Shown: positions 7,299 through 16,580 of the stretch, in pieces
Layout of the letters: every line of letters begins with the position of its first letter
How positions within the stretch are numbered: the first letter of the stretch is position 1
Source of the DNA: Phycisphaerales bacterium
Lineage (GTDB): Bacteria > Planctomycetota > Phycisphaerae > Phycisphaerales > UBA1924
Direction: 5' to 3'
Assembly (NCBI GenBank): GCA_029260535.1
Contig: JAJDDA010000230.1
Location: 1 to 45,904, forward strand
DNA length: 45,904 nucleotides
Notes under the pieces: model-generated
The model's database searches: none
Told to the model about the DNA's origin: nothing
What the model saw: the letters and a program-made list of their open reading frames with translations, nothing else
Translations under genes and position numbers: made by a program

Positions 7299-9593
7299 AT
7301 GTCAGTACGTTATGGGAATACCCGAGACACCGGCCTGCACAGCCGACCTTCGGGATCGAGTCACCCCTTTCAGAGGCGGATCTATACCGTGGCACACGGC
7401 GCTGCGCTGATGCTGATGACAATCGCGATGGGTGTCGGGACAACCGACGCCTGGGCGGTGTCGCCGCGCGAAGTCCCGATGATGCTGTCGTCAGCGGCGG
7501 TTGCTCAGCAATCTGCCGGGGCGTTGATCACCGAGGTCCGGGTCGATGGGCTCGAGGCTTGGGGTGTTGTAGATTCAAACCCGGAGTCGATCCGTGTCCG
7601 GTACACCCGTTCAGCCGAGGGCGTGTTCACCGCCGCGGTCGATCGCGACCAGGCGGTCACCGTGCAAACGCTCGGCGAACTGCTGGGCGCGAGCGCCGAC
7701 GAGCAGGGTATCGAGCAGGGGATCCTGCTCGATGGCTCGGCGATTGAAGAAATCACCACCGGTGTCCGGGGCTGGATGCTCCGCACGCTCGGCAAAGACT
7801 ACGGCGAGCAGAGCCTGCCCAGCGCCGACCTGCAGGGTTCGACCCTGATCATCACGGTCGAGGCGCCTGGCCCCGGCGTTGGTGAGGATGGCCCCCACGC
7901 CATCTCCGGTGTGCGCATCGAAGGCCTGAGCCAGCTCGGGATGTCCGACAGCGCGCTGCTCGCTTCTCCGTTCGAACTCACACCGGTGCGAGGTGGGCTG
8001 ATCGCCCGTCGCGCCGGTCTTGCTATTGAATCGATCCCGCTCGGCGAGCTGGGCACGGGTGATGAACCCGCGCAGCTGTACGGTTCGGCCCTGCGGCAGG
8101 CGGGGGCGACGATCGTCCGCGTGTACAACAGCAACGGTCTCCGCGGCATCCGTGTCGCCGGCCGCATCGATGGGCAGACGCTCGTGCTGACGATCACCGA
8201 AGGCGTGATCGGCGAGGTCCGCACGCTCGGCTTCGAAGAAGACGAGGCGGTCGAGATCGCAACCGGTCTGAGCGAGCGCATCAGGCGCCGTTCACCGATG
8301 CAGCCTGGCCAGCTGGTCAACATCGACGCGATCGATGAGTTCGTCCACCGCGTGAACCGCCACCCCGGACGCCGGGTCGATGTGGCGCTCGCGCCTGGCG
8401 AGCAGACCGATCGGCTCGTGCTGGATTACCTGGTGGCGCAGAACGATCCGCTGTTTGTCTTCGGGCAGTTCTCGAACACCGGCACCGATTCGACCGGTGA
8501 TTGGCGCGAGCGTTTCGGGCTCGTGCACTACAACCTGTCGGACAACGATGACATCTTCACCGCGGATTACACGACGTCCGATTTCAAGGACTACCACGCG
8601 TTGACCGCGAGCTACGACCGCCCGTTTGACACTGACGCCCCGGATGACAGCCTCCGCTGGCGCGCCTTTGTGCAGTTCGTCCGGTACGACTCGAGCGATG
8701 TCGGCTTCGCCGGTCGCGACTTCACCGGTAAGACGTTCAGCGCCGGTGGCGAGGTCGTTTGGAACTTCTGGCAGGACGGCGCGAAGTTCGCGGACCTCGT
8801 CGGCGGCATGCGGTACATGAGCGTTGATGTTGATGATAATTTCTTCTCGACGTCCGCGTCGTCGCCCTTCCTGCTGCCCTACATCGGGGCGCGGTACGAG
8901 GAGCGGACGGATCGTTCGAGCACGAACGCGGCGCTGACACTCGAAACGAGCGTCGGCTCGGTCGTTGATAATGACGACCTCGATGCGTTGGGCCGATCCG
9001 ATGTGGATGATGATTTCACCATCCTGCGGTTCGATGCGACGCACTCGTTCTTCCTTGAGCCTTTGCTCGACAAGGCGTTCGGCGCCGAGGGTTCAACCCT
9101 CGCACATGAGTTGTACTTCTCGGTCCGTGGGCAAACGTCCTTCGGATCGCGCCTGCCCCCGAACTTCGTGACGGTCGCCGGCGGGTTCTACTCCGTTCGC
9201 GGCTACCCCGAATCGTTCGTCGTCGGTGATCAGGGCTTCGTCGCGACCGCGGAATACCGCTACCACATCCCCAGGGGCCTGGCTCCTGGCGAGGTCGGGA
9301 CGTTCGGCGATCAGCCCTTCCGTTGGCGCCCGCAGCAGACGCTGGGGCGGCCTGACTGGGACCTGATCGGAAGGGCGTTCATCGATGTGGGCCGGACGGT
9401 CAACGAGGACCGGCTCGCGTTCGAGACGGATCAGACGCTCGTCGGCGCCGGTGTCGGTGCTGAGCTGGCGATCAAACGGAACTTCTCGCTCCGGCTCGAT
9501 CTCGGGTTCGTGCTCAAGGAAGCCACGAACGATGTCTCGACCGAGGAAGAGGGCGACAGCAGGCTGCACGCGCAGATCACGATTCTCTACTAA
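7299..9593 (+). CDS. Two-partner secretion outer-membrane transporter (TpsB, ShlB/FhaC family)
   Basis: About 764 residues from the ATG at 7299 (an upstream in-frame TTG at 7239 is part of a likely -35 box). A long basic N-region precedes a hydrophobic stretch ending A-W-A, a plausible signal peptidase site. POTRA-like segments follow: V-R-I-E-G-L and L-V-L-T-I-T-E-G-V-I-G-E-V. Then come the ShlB-family patterns N-R-H-P-G-R-R-V-D-V-A-L-A-P-G-E and F-S-N-T-G-T-D-S-T-G-D-W-R. The beta-barrel half contains Y-S-V-R-G-Y-P-E, matching the conserved VRGY of the plug loop in FhaC, and the chain ends I-T-I-L-Y with a C-terminal aromatic typical of outer-membrane barrels. It should export the TpsA protein encoded 140 bases downstream. 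Confidence 0.92.
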   Translation: MSVRYGNTRDTGLHSRPSGSSHPFQRRIYTVAHGAALMLMTIAMGVGTTDAWAVSPREVPMMLSSAAVAQQSAGALITEVRVDGLEAWGVVDSNPESIRVRYTRSAEGVFTAAVDRDQAVTVQTLGELLGASADEQGIEQGILLDGSAIEEITTGVRGWMLRTLGKDYGEQSLPSADLQGSTLIITVEAPGPGVGEDGPHAISGVRIEGLSQLGMSDSALLASPFELTPVRGGLIARRAGLAIESIPLGELGTGDEPAQLYGSALRQAGATIVRVYNSNGLRGIRVAGRIDGQTLVLTITEGVIGEVRTLGFEEDEAVEIATGLSERIRRRSPMQPGQLVNIDAIDEFVHRVNRHPGRRVDVALAPGEQTDRLVLDYLVAQNDPLFVFGQFSNTGTDSTGDWRERFGLVHYNLSDNDDIFTADYTTSDFKDYHALTASYDRPFDTDAPDDSLRWRAFVQFVRYDSSDVGFAGRDFTGKTFSAGGEVVWNFWQDGAKFADLVGGMRYMSVDVDDNFFSTSASSPFLLPYIGARYEERTDRSSTNAALTLETSVGSVVDNDDLDALGRSDVDDDFTILRFDATHSFFLEPLLDKAFGAEGSTLAHELYFSVRGQTSFGSRLPPNFVTVAGGFYSVRGYPESFVVGDQGFVATAEYRYHIPRGLAPGEVGTFGDQPFRWRPQQTLGRPDWDLIGRAFIDVGRTVNEDRLAFETDQTLVGAGVGAELAIKRNFSLRLDLGFVLKEATNDVSTEEEGDSRLHAQITILY

Positions 9594-9733
9594 GTGGAAC
9601 CACGTCCGGCGAGGTGCGTCGGATTTCAGATACAGGCAGAATTTTTTACGAGTTCAACAACCACAGATGAGTTGGGTTTGACCGATCGTCCCCATGCACA
9701 GGGACCGACCGAAAACCGTTCGGAGGAGATGTT

Positions 9734-12700
9734 ATGACAAATTCAAAGACTACGACAACGACCGTACGCGCCGCCAGCCTTGCCGCGATGGTGATCGCTT
9801 CGGTTGCGCTTCAAGCCCACGCTGACCGCCGCAGGGGTGGTGTGGGCGCCGGCGCCCAGACGATCCCGGGTGTTCAGGTGAAGGATATCGGTCGGGGCTC
9901 GGCGGTCTTTGACGCCGCGGGCAACGTCCTGAATGTCACCGTCTCCAACAAGACGATCATCAACTATGACAGCTTCAACGTCGCCGAAGGCTCGACGGTG
10001 AACTTCATCCAGCCCGGCGCGAGGAGCCGCCTGCTCAACCGCATCGACTCCACGACGCCGTCGTTTATCGATGGCTCGATCAACGCCAACGGTCTGGTGT
10101 ACCTGGTCAATCCTTCCGGTGTGCTGTTCGGGCCGAGCTCGGTTGTGAACGCCGCGGGCTTTGTCGCGGCAGCCGGGCAGATCTCCGACAGCGATTTCCG
10201 TCGTGGTGTCGATCGCTTCACGAACCTGAGCTCCGGTATTTCGAACCTGGGTCAGATCAACACGACCGATATGGCGCAGCTTGTCGGCAAGAACGTCGCC
10301 AACTTCGGTTCGATTGTCTCCACCAACGGGATCGTGACCATGTCCGCCGGCGAGAGTGTCTACCTCTCTGAGCAGGGCGACCAGATCATGGTCCGGATCG
10401 AGAACCCGGGCTCGACAGCGATCGACGGCGTGACGGGGCGTTCGACGTCCACCGCCTCGGTTTCGAACGCGGGCACGATCACCGGTGAGTCGGTCATCTT
10501 CACGACCGGCGACCTGACCTCGGTCGCGATGATCGATCGTGGTCACGCAACGGTCAGCGGCTCGCGGATTACGATCGCGGGCGAGGTGAACACGCAGACC
10601 GGGGATGTCGAGATCGCCGCGCGCGACGTGCGCATCTCGAACTCCGCGGGATTCTTCAACAATTCTGATTCCGCCGAGGTCAGCGAGAGCCTGATTGCCG
10701 GCGCTCTTCGCGATGGTTCGGATGTCACGATCTCGGCGACCGGCGTTGATTCGGTCAACGGCTCGATCGCGTTCGAGAGCGGTCTGGACTACTCCGGTGT
10801 GCAGGGCGGCTCGCTCGCGCTCAACGCGAACAGCGATGTCAGGGTTCAAGGGGCGATCGGCGGCGGCGCCGCCGACTCGCTGAACCTGGCGCTCAACGCC
10901 GATGCGGACGCGAATTTCTCAGGCAGTGTCTCGATCCGTGACACGATCGATCTTGGTTCTGGCGATCTCACCATCGTTGGCGCCCACGTCGGTATTCACG
11001 ATGACATCACAACGACCGGCACCGTGAGTATCGCGCCGTCGCAGCCGTTCGCGAGCATCGGGCTCGGCGATGTGCGCGGTGCGTTTACCCTGAGTCAGGA
11101 CGAACTGAACCACATCAGCGATGGCGCTGAGGCGATCGTGATTGGTGACGAGAACGGCAGGCACGTCGTTACGGTCAACAACGCCACGTTCCGCGATCCG
11201 GTCGTGATCAACTCGCCCGGCGAACGCGGCAAGGTTTATGTCGATGGCGCGTTCCGCGGTGTTGATGACGCCTCGATCACGATCAACGGCTCCGGTCACA
11301 CGACCATCCTCAACGCGGATATGACGACCGAGGGCATGGCGATCACGATCAACGACAGCGTGCTCGTCGGTTCCGGTGTCTCGAGTGTCGCCATCGCGAC
11401 AACGGACAACGGGAACGCCGGTGCGGACATCACAGTCAACGGCACGATCAACAACCAGGCCGCCGACCCCGCGACGGATTCGCTCCGCATCGACGCGGGC
11501 GCCGGGGATGTCGCGCTCAACGGCGCGGTGGGTGATGCGAGCAGGATCCTGATCCTCGAGGTCACCGGCAGCCGCATCGAGGTCATGGACGTCAACACCT
11601 CGTACCGCCAGACCTACAACGGTGATCTGGTCATCAACGGTGTGTCGCTGAGTGTTTCCGACCTGGATGGCGCGAAGATCGCGATCAACGGCGACACGCT
11701 GCTCGCCAATGATGTGGTCATCGATGCGTTCCACGACATCGATTTCAACGGAACTGTTGATAGCATCGATGGTGTCCGTCGCGATTTGACCGTTAATTCG
11801 CAAGAGACGCTGTTCGATGGCGCGATCGGCGGAACGAACGCACTCGGCACGCTCATCACCGATGCGAAGGACGTGCTGTACGATGCCAACGGCGACGGCG
11901 TCCTGAACTTCCGCGACTTCGACATCGTTTATGCCAACCTGTTCACGAGCAATGCTGCGGCGGATCTGAACAACGACGGCGTTGTGGATACCGCGGACCT
12001 CGGTCTGGTGCTTGGCAGTCGGCAGGTCACCAGCCTCAACGGCGACGTCAACGCCGATCGGGTTGTCTTCGGCGATCCGGTCGAGCTCTTCGCGAGCAAC
12101 GTGACCGTCACGGCGACCGATTCGGTCGACTTCCGCGACACGGTCAACAGCCAGGTCTACGAGAACAACGGGCTCGACGTGATCGCCCCTGACACCCGCT
12201 TCGGCGGTGTCGTCGGTCGCGCCGAGACGCTGACGCACCTGACGACCGATGCGCAGGCGGGCACGACGAGCATCGACACGACGGACATCTTCGTCCTGGG
12301 TGACGGCGCTACGTTCGGTGACGACGTCACGATCGATACGACAACGACCATCCACGGTCTGGACTCGGGTGATGTGCTTTTCCAGGAGCGCGTCAATGGT
12401 CCTGAGGGCCTGACGGTTGAAACCGCTGGGCTGACCAACTTCGGTGGCGCTGTCGGTGACGACACCGCGCTGGCGCACATCGTCACCGATGCTCCGGGTT
12501 TGACCCGGATCAACGGGCCGGTCGCGAACACCACCGGTGACCAGACCTACAACGACACCGTTCTCCTCGATGGCGACACGGAGATGACCGCCGCGAACGC
12601 GACGTTCAACTCCACGGTTGATTCGGAATCAGGCGAGAACAACGACCTGACGGTCAACGCCGACAACACACTCTTCGCGAGCAATGTCGGTTCGAACCAG

Positions 12701-14215
12701 GCGCTCGGCTCGCTCATCACCGATGGGCAGGGCACGACGACGCTCAGCGGCGATGTCACCAGCCACGGCGACCGCGTCCAGTTCGGTGATGACCTGGTGC
12801 TCAACACCGATGTGAACATCACCAACACCGGCGCCGGCGGGGTCTTCTTCCACAAGACGATCAACTCGGACAACGCATTGACACCCCGTGACCTGACCGT
12901 TGTTGTCGACAACACAGTTCTCGGGAACGACATCCCCACGATCAACTTCGGCGGCAACGTCGGTGTGACCAACGCCCTCGGCGATCTGCTGCTCGGCGGC
13001 GGTCGTTCGGATGTCCCGGTGGTCGCGACGATCATCGCTCGTGAGCGTGGCGCCGATGGCGAGCCCACCGGCAACCCGCTCTTCTCGATGACGTTCCGCA
13101 CCGCCGGCAACTTCAACATGGGTCAGAACGAGAAGCTGACCACCGTCGGTTCGCTGAACATCGACGCGAGCGGCTCGGCGTTGCTCGGCGATCTCTCTGT
13201 CCGGAACAACCTCTCGGTGCAGGCGCCGACGATCATGATCCGCTCGAGGGTTGCCGGCGATGTGCTGGCGCCCAACGGTGATCTGATCGCTGACGAGGGC
13301 CTGGAGATCATCGCGGGTGAACTGATCGACTTCGCGGTCGCTCCCACCGTGCTCAACGGTGTGAACCCCGACCCGATCATCTCGACCTCGACTTCGAGCT
13401 TCTCGGCCAATCTCAGCGGTCTTGAGCACGTCGAGTTTGGCTCGGCGATCTCGAACCTGAACCTGTTCCTCGCTGAAGTTGGTGCGGATGTCGTGCTCGA
13501 TCTCTCGGTCGTGGCTCCCATGATGCCGCCGAACGATTCGAGCGATCTGGCGAGGCAGGATCCCCAGCTGCGTCCCTTCGAGGACTATGTGAACCCGCTG
13601 CATCCTGATGCTGGCCTGCTCAGCACCGCTGGTGTCCCTGCGACGAACCCCGCGCTGGCGCACCTGGTGTCTCGCACGCTCGGCGCCGCCCTCTACAACG
13701 ATTTCAGTGCTTCGAACCCCTCGAACGAGGGCGCGTACAACGGGTTGATCAACACCCGCCGTCTCGCGTGGGCTTCCGCAGCGGACCTGATCGCGAGCTA
13801 CACCGCGGTTGCTGGTGCTGAGAACGAGAACCTTGCTTCTGCCAGGACTGCACTCGGCGAATCGTTCGCCAGGCTTGCAGGGCAGCCGATGCCCGAGATC
13901 AAGACCGCGCTGGAGCCAGGTTGCCTGAACTACCTGCGGACCGGTGAGGAGCCGGACGCGATGGCCGATCTCCGCTCGCTGGCGATCATCCTCGCGGCGA
14001 TCGACGAGATGGGGATGACCAACTTCGAGCGTGCGGTTGTTCGCTCGAACATCCTCGGTCGTTGCCGTCCCGAGGGCGTCTCCGAGGACCGCTTCGAGAC
14101 GCTGGTCGAGGGTTACCGCGGCGCCTTCGCCGAGGCGGAGCAGGCATACGAGGCGGAGCAGAAAGCCGGCCCCGGGGCCGCTGCCGAGCCCGAGGCTGAA
14201 GAAGCCGCGGAGTAA
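9734..14215 (+). CDS. TpsA-type filamentous haemagglutinin exoprotein with internal dockerin-like module
   Basis: A 1493-residue secreted protein preceded by a strong GGAGGAG at 9722-9728. A signal peptide ends A-H-A near residue 30. The TPS (haemagglutination-activity) domain follows, with V-Y-L-V-N-P-S-G-V-L-F-G-P (about 125-137), the NPxG hallmark recognised by TpsB. The middle is a long beta-helix-like region rich in Asn, Asp, Gly and Thr. From residue 694, units recur every ~80 residues (F694, F823, F903, F981, F1072; pattern F-x-G/S-x-V/I-G-x-x-x-A/T-L). Two dockerin-like loops (D717-A-N-G-D-G and D744-L-N-N-D-G) sit inside the first unit. The only two cysteines are C1397 and C1444, close to an acidic Ala/Glu-rich C-terminus. 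It is expected to be exported by the upstream TpsB and stay surface-attached or be shed. Confidence 0.92.
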   Translation: MTNSKTTTTTVRAASLAAMVIASVALQAHADRRRGGVGAGAQTIPGVQVKDIGRGSAVFDAAGNVLNVTVSNKTIINYDSFNVAEGSTVNFIQPGARSRLLNRIDSTTPSFIDGSINANGLVYLVNPSGVLFGPSSVVNAAGFVAAAGQISDSDFRRGVDRFTNLSSGISNLGQINTTDMAQLVGKNVANFGSIVSTNGIVTMSAGESVYLSEQGDQIMVRIENPGSTAIDGVTGRSTSTASVSNAGTITGESVIFTTGDLTSVAMIDRGHATVSGSRITIAGEVNTQTGDVEIAARDVRISNSAGFFNNSDSAEVSESLIAGALRDGSDVTISATGVDSVNGSIAFESGLDYSGVQGGSLALNANSDVRVQGAIGGGAADSLNLALNADADANFSGSVSIRDTIDLGSGDLTIVGAHVGIHDDITTTGTVSIAPSQPFASIGLGDVRGAFTLSQDELNHISDGAEAIVIGDENGRHVVTVNNATFRDPVVINSPGERGKVYVDGAFRGVDDASITINGSGHTTILNADMTTEGMAITINDSVLVGSGVSSVAIATTDNGNAGADITVNGTINNQAADPATDSLRIDAGAGDVALNGAVGDASRILILEVTGSRIEVMDVNTSYRQTYNGDLVINGVSLSVSDLDGAKIAINGDTLLANDVVIDAFHDIDFNGTVDSIDGVRRDLTVNSQETLFDGAIGGTNALGTLITDAKDVLYDANGDGVLNFRDFDIVYANLFTSNAAADLNNDGVVDTADLGLVLGSRQVTSLNGDVNADRVVFGDPVELFASNVTVTATDSVDFRDTVNSQVYENNGLDVIAPDTRFGGVVGRAETLTHLTTDAQAGTTSIDTTDIFVLGDGATFGDDVTIDTTTTIHGLDSGDVLFQERVNGPEGLTVETAGLTNFGGAVGDDTALAHIVTDAPGLTRINGPVANTTGDQTYNDTVLLDGDTEMTAANATFNSTVDSESGENNDLTVNADNTLFASNVGSNQALGSLITDGQGTTTLSGDVTSHGDRVQFGDDLVLNTDVNITNTGAGGVFFHKTINSDNALTPRDLTVVVDNTVLGNDIPTINFGGNVGVTNALGDLLLGGGRSDVPVVATIIARERGADGEPTGNPLFSMTFRTAGNFNMGQNEKLTTVGSLNIDASGSALLGDLSVRNNLSVQAPTIMIRSRVAGDVLAPNGDLIADEGLEIIAGELIDFAVAPTVLNGVNPDPIISTSTSSFSANLSGLEHVEFGSAISNLNLFLAEVGADVVLDLSVVAPMMPPNDSSDLARQDPQLRPFEDYVNPLHPDAGLLSTAGVPATNPALAHLVSRTLGAALYNDFSASNPSNEGAYNGLINTRRLAWASAADLIASYTAVAGAENENLASARTALGESFARLAGQPMPEIKTALEPGCLNYLRTGEEPDAMADLRSLAIILAAIDEMGMTNFERAVVRSNILGRCRPEGVSEDRFETLVEGYRGAFAEAEQAYEAEQKAGPGAAAEPEAEEAAE
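11813..13005 (+). repeat. Degenerate ~80-residue repeats in TpsA
   Basis: Protein-level repeats begin at F694, F823, F903, F981 and F1072 (bases 11813, 12200, 12440, 12674, 12947). Each has F-(G/A/D)-(G/S)-x-V/I-G followed by A/T-L and usually a T-D motif about 15 residues on. Spacings are 129, 80, 78 and 91 residues. The first interval is longer by about 50 residues, the length of the dockerin-like pair at 717-768. A related L-N-G-A-V-G occurs earlier at residue 595. Confidence 0.75.
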
Positions 14216-14283
14216 GGCGCCTGTGGATGAAACAGGCGACCCACAAGGCGGGTCGCCGAGAAGTTTTCTGGTTGAATTGAACA

Positions 14284-14322
14284 CGACCCCGATCGACGAA
14301 ATGTCGGTCGGGGTTGTTTTTT
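14284..14322 (+). terminator. Rho-independent terminator after tpsA
   Basis: A 14-bp stem (14284-14297 with 14303-14316, two G-U type pairs) with loop gaaat is followed by six T at 14317-14322. A separate perfect 8-bp hairpin GGCGACCC/GGGTCGCC lies upstream at 14235-14257 with a weaker T-run. Together they end the tpsB-tpsA transcript just before the convergent lipoprotein gene. Confidence 0.85.
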
Positions 14323-14327
14323 CGTGG

Positions 14328-14672
14328 TCAGTCGAGTTCGGTGGATTCGAGGACCGTGGCGATCGCGGTGATGTCGCCGGTGACCAGGAGCATCCCGAGC
14401 GAATCGCCGGCGATGAACTCGGGGCTGCCGTCGGCCGCGAAGGCAAAGACCATCGGGGATTGATCGCCCGAAGCGGAGTCGAGCAGCCAGAGCCCGACGG
14501 AATCGCCGGTCATCCGCCAATCGCCGCTGGAGGCGAGGCTGCCGTCAGCGATGGGAAGCCGCAATTCAGAGTCGGCCAGCACGAAGCTCGCCGAACGACT
14601 GGAGCTACAACCACTCAGCACGGCGGCAGATGCCGTCAGGGCAGCGAGCCCACAGAACACAGATGTACGCAT
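14328..14672 (-). CDS. Small lipoprotein of unknown function
   Basis: A 114-residue protein starting M-R-T-S-V-F, chosen because GGGGAG lies seven bases before this ATG and the N-terminus is then a lipoprotein signal: a hydrophobic stretch A-L-T-A-S-A-A-V-L-S-G-C with the lipobox L-S-G-C at about residues 19-22. Longer in-frame starts exist upstream but would place the signal in mid-protein. The mature part is acidic with a repeated strand-like pattern (W-R-M-T-G-D-S-V-G-L-W-L-L-D; E-F-I-A-G-D-S-L-G-M-L-L-V), suggesting a small beta sandwich. No family was recognised. It converges on tpsA with the tpsA terminator between them. Confidence 0.7.
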   Translation of the reverse strand: MRTSVFCGLAALTASAAVLSGCSSSRSASFVLADSELRLPIADGSLASSGDWRMTGDSVGLWLLDSASGDQSPMVFAFAADGSPEFIAGDSLGMLLVTGDITAIATVLESTELD

Positions 14673-15040
14673 TGCGAAACTCCCCAGGTGGAGGCCAAAC
14701 CGATCCTTCTCTGTATCGGTTGGGCCGTTGGGGCGCTGAAGCCCCCGGAATAAAGCACTCTCATACCATGCGTACTGTCCGATAACACGCGCATTTTCTG
14801 AGATTCTGTGACACCTCAGCCTGATTAATCCTTGCATCCGGCGTCGTGATCTGGTCATTTAGGGGTCGATTTATTGTCTCTTCCGGGCCCCGAATCTCGC
14901 ATATCTTCAGGAAGCCTGCTCTTTTGGATCGGATCCCGTAATTCCGAGCCGCTTTGTGGGTGTCTAACTGTCTGTCAAATCGATCGTTCTGTCTGTCATC
15001 GCGGGCCTAGCTCCCGGCCTTCCCCTGAGGATGTCTCCGA
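14673..15040 (+). other. Non-coding region with a direct repeat upstream of the protease genes
   Basis: This 368-base stretch separates the divergent lipoprotein gene and the first metalloprotease. No gene is supported. CTGTCTGTCA occurs twice, at 14968-14977 and 14989-14998, exactly 21 bases apart (two helical turns), with a small palindrome atcgat between the copies. A tgaggatg ribosome-binding site precedes the ATG at 15041. No convincing -35/-10 pair was found. Confidence 0.5.
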
Positions 15041-16504
15041 ATGAAACGCCAACTCGCTCTCTCGTTTTTCGCAATCACCGGCACGATCGCCGGCATCGCA
15101 ATCACCAATTCCTCCGCGCCGATCACGGCTGACATGTCCGAGGCGCTGCCCGCCGGTGACGTGTCCCAACTCGCGCATTGCGTCGAGAGTGACTTCGTCA
15201 GCACGATCTTCGCCCCCGGGACCGACCCGAAGGTTGTCGAGCGTGTCTCGCGGGCCATCGAGAACCTCAACGCCGGGCAGCGCTTCCAGCCCGGCAACCG
15301 CTGGCCCGGCGCCGACAACACGCCGGTCACGATCACTTACAGCTTCCCTGCGGATGGGATCAACATTCCCAACGGTGTCGGCGAGGGCGCCGGTCCCAAC
15401 AACCTGAACTCCACATTGACCGGGCAGTTCGGCTCTTCGAGCACCTGGAAGAACAAGTTCGCGCAGATCTTCCAGGCTTGGGAAGACATCACGGGCAACG
15501 TCTACATCGAGGTTTCCGATGATGGCGCCGCGATGGGTTCGTCAGGTCCATTGCACGGCGGCTCTGGTCGCGGCGATATCCGCATCACCGGCAAGAGCAT
15601 CGACGGCAACTTCGGCATCCTCGCGTACAACTCGTTCCCCGGTAGCGGTTCCGGCGGCGACATGGTGATCGACACCGATGAGTTCTGGGCCAACTCCAGC
15701 CAGGACTTCCGCTTCTTCCGCAACACGCTCTCGCACGAGCACGGTCACGGCATGGGCTTGTTCCACGTCTGCCCCATCACGCAGACCAAGCTGATGGAGC
15801 CTTTCCTGACCACCGCCTTTGACGGCCCGCAGCACGATGACATCCGCGGCGCCACGCACCACTACGGCGATTTCTACGAGCCCAACAACAACGCCGCCTC
15901 CGCTGGCTTCCTCGCGTCGCTGACCGGCCCCGGCTCGTTCCCGTTTGTGCTCGATGACATGGCGCTTCGTGATGACGCGGATGAGGATTTCTACTCGTTC
16001 ACCATCGATGGCGCCGGCTCAGTTGATGTTGAGGTCCGTATCGTTGGTGCGGTCTACGAGAACAACCCGCAGGACCAGGCTTGCGCCCCGACGGGCAGCA
16101 CGTTCGATTCGACCGCCCGCATCGACCCCGATCTTGCGGTTCTTGATACCGACGGTGTCACCGTGCTCGCTTCGGTGGACGCCAACGGCCTCAGCGGCAA
16201 CGAATCGCTGACCGGTGTCGTGCTCCCCGCTGCCGGGACGTACTTCATGCGGGTCAGGCCCGTGAACAGCCCCGGCGTCGCGCAGATCTATGACCTCGCC
16301 GGGACCGTCACGATCGATGCGATCATGTCGGTGGACTGCATCGCGGATCTGAATGATGACGATATCGTCGACACCGCCGATCTGGGCATCCTCATCGGTG
16401 TCTTTGGGACGAACTCGCCCCTCGCTGATCTCAACGACGACAACATCGTTGACACCGCTGATCTGGGCATTCTGATCGGCGTCTTCGGGACCTGCACCGA
16501 GTAA
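15041..16504 (+). CDS. Secreted M10 (matrixin-like) metalloprotease with dockerin-like tail
   Basis: A 487-residue protein with a signal peptide (about residues 1-25). The catalytic domain carries the extended zinc motif H232-E233-x-G-H236-x-x-G-x-x-H242 and a Met-turn candidate at M252 (K-L-M-E-P-F), then Q-H-D-D-I-R-G-A-x-H-H-Y-G, the usual end of matrixin domains. Residues about 290-430 resemble a pre-peptidase C-terminal (PPC) beta sandwich, with D-D-A-D-E-D-F-Y-S-F and A-A-G-T-Y-F-M-R-V. The last ~50 residues are two near-identical loops of the form D-L-N-D-D-x-I-V-D-T-A-D-L-G-I-L-I-G-V-F-G-T, a dockerin-like Ca-binding pair. It should be an extracellular zinc endopeptidase. A paralogue follows immediately. 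Confidence 0.9.
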   Translation: MKRQLALSFFAITGTIAGIAITNSSAPITADMSEALPAGDVSQLAHCVESDFVSTIFAPGTDPKVVERVSRAIENLNAGQRFQPGNRWPGADNTPVTITYSFPADGINIPNGVGEGAGPNNLNSTLTGQFGSSSTWKNKFAQIFQAWEDITGNVYIEVSDDGAAMGSSGPLHGGSGRGDIRITGKSIDGNFGILAYNSFPGSGSGGDMVIDTDEFWANSSQDFRFFRNTLSHEHGHGMGLFHVCPITQTKLMEPFLTTAFDGPQHDDIRGATHHYGDFYEPNNNAASAGFLASLTGPGSFPFVLDDMALRDDADEDFYSFTIDGAGSVDVEVRIVGAVYENNPQDQACAPTGSTFDSTARIDPDLAVLDTDGVTVLASVDANGLSGNESLTGVVLPAAGTYFMRVRPVNSPGVAQIYDLAGTVTIDAIMSVDCIADLNDDDIVDTADLGILIGVFGTNSPLADLNDDNIVDTADLGILIGVFGTCTE

Positions 16505-16580
16505 CAAGCACCGCAACACTTTGATTGACTAACAACATCCCGCATCTTTCGCACCTTCATTTCAAACGGTCCTGACAACC

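Noticed and set aside
9594-9733. Terminator between tpsB and tpsA
   Set aside because: Only an imperfect hairpin around the gaccgatcgtccc segment is present and no T-run follows; the two genes are more likely one transcript.
10919-14446. Long minus-strand frames across tpsA
   Set aside because: No domain features; low-complexity Arg/Val/Asp composition reflects the antisense of TpsA, which has a signal peptide, TPS domain and ribosome-binding site.
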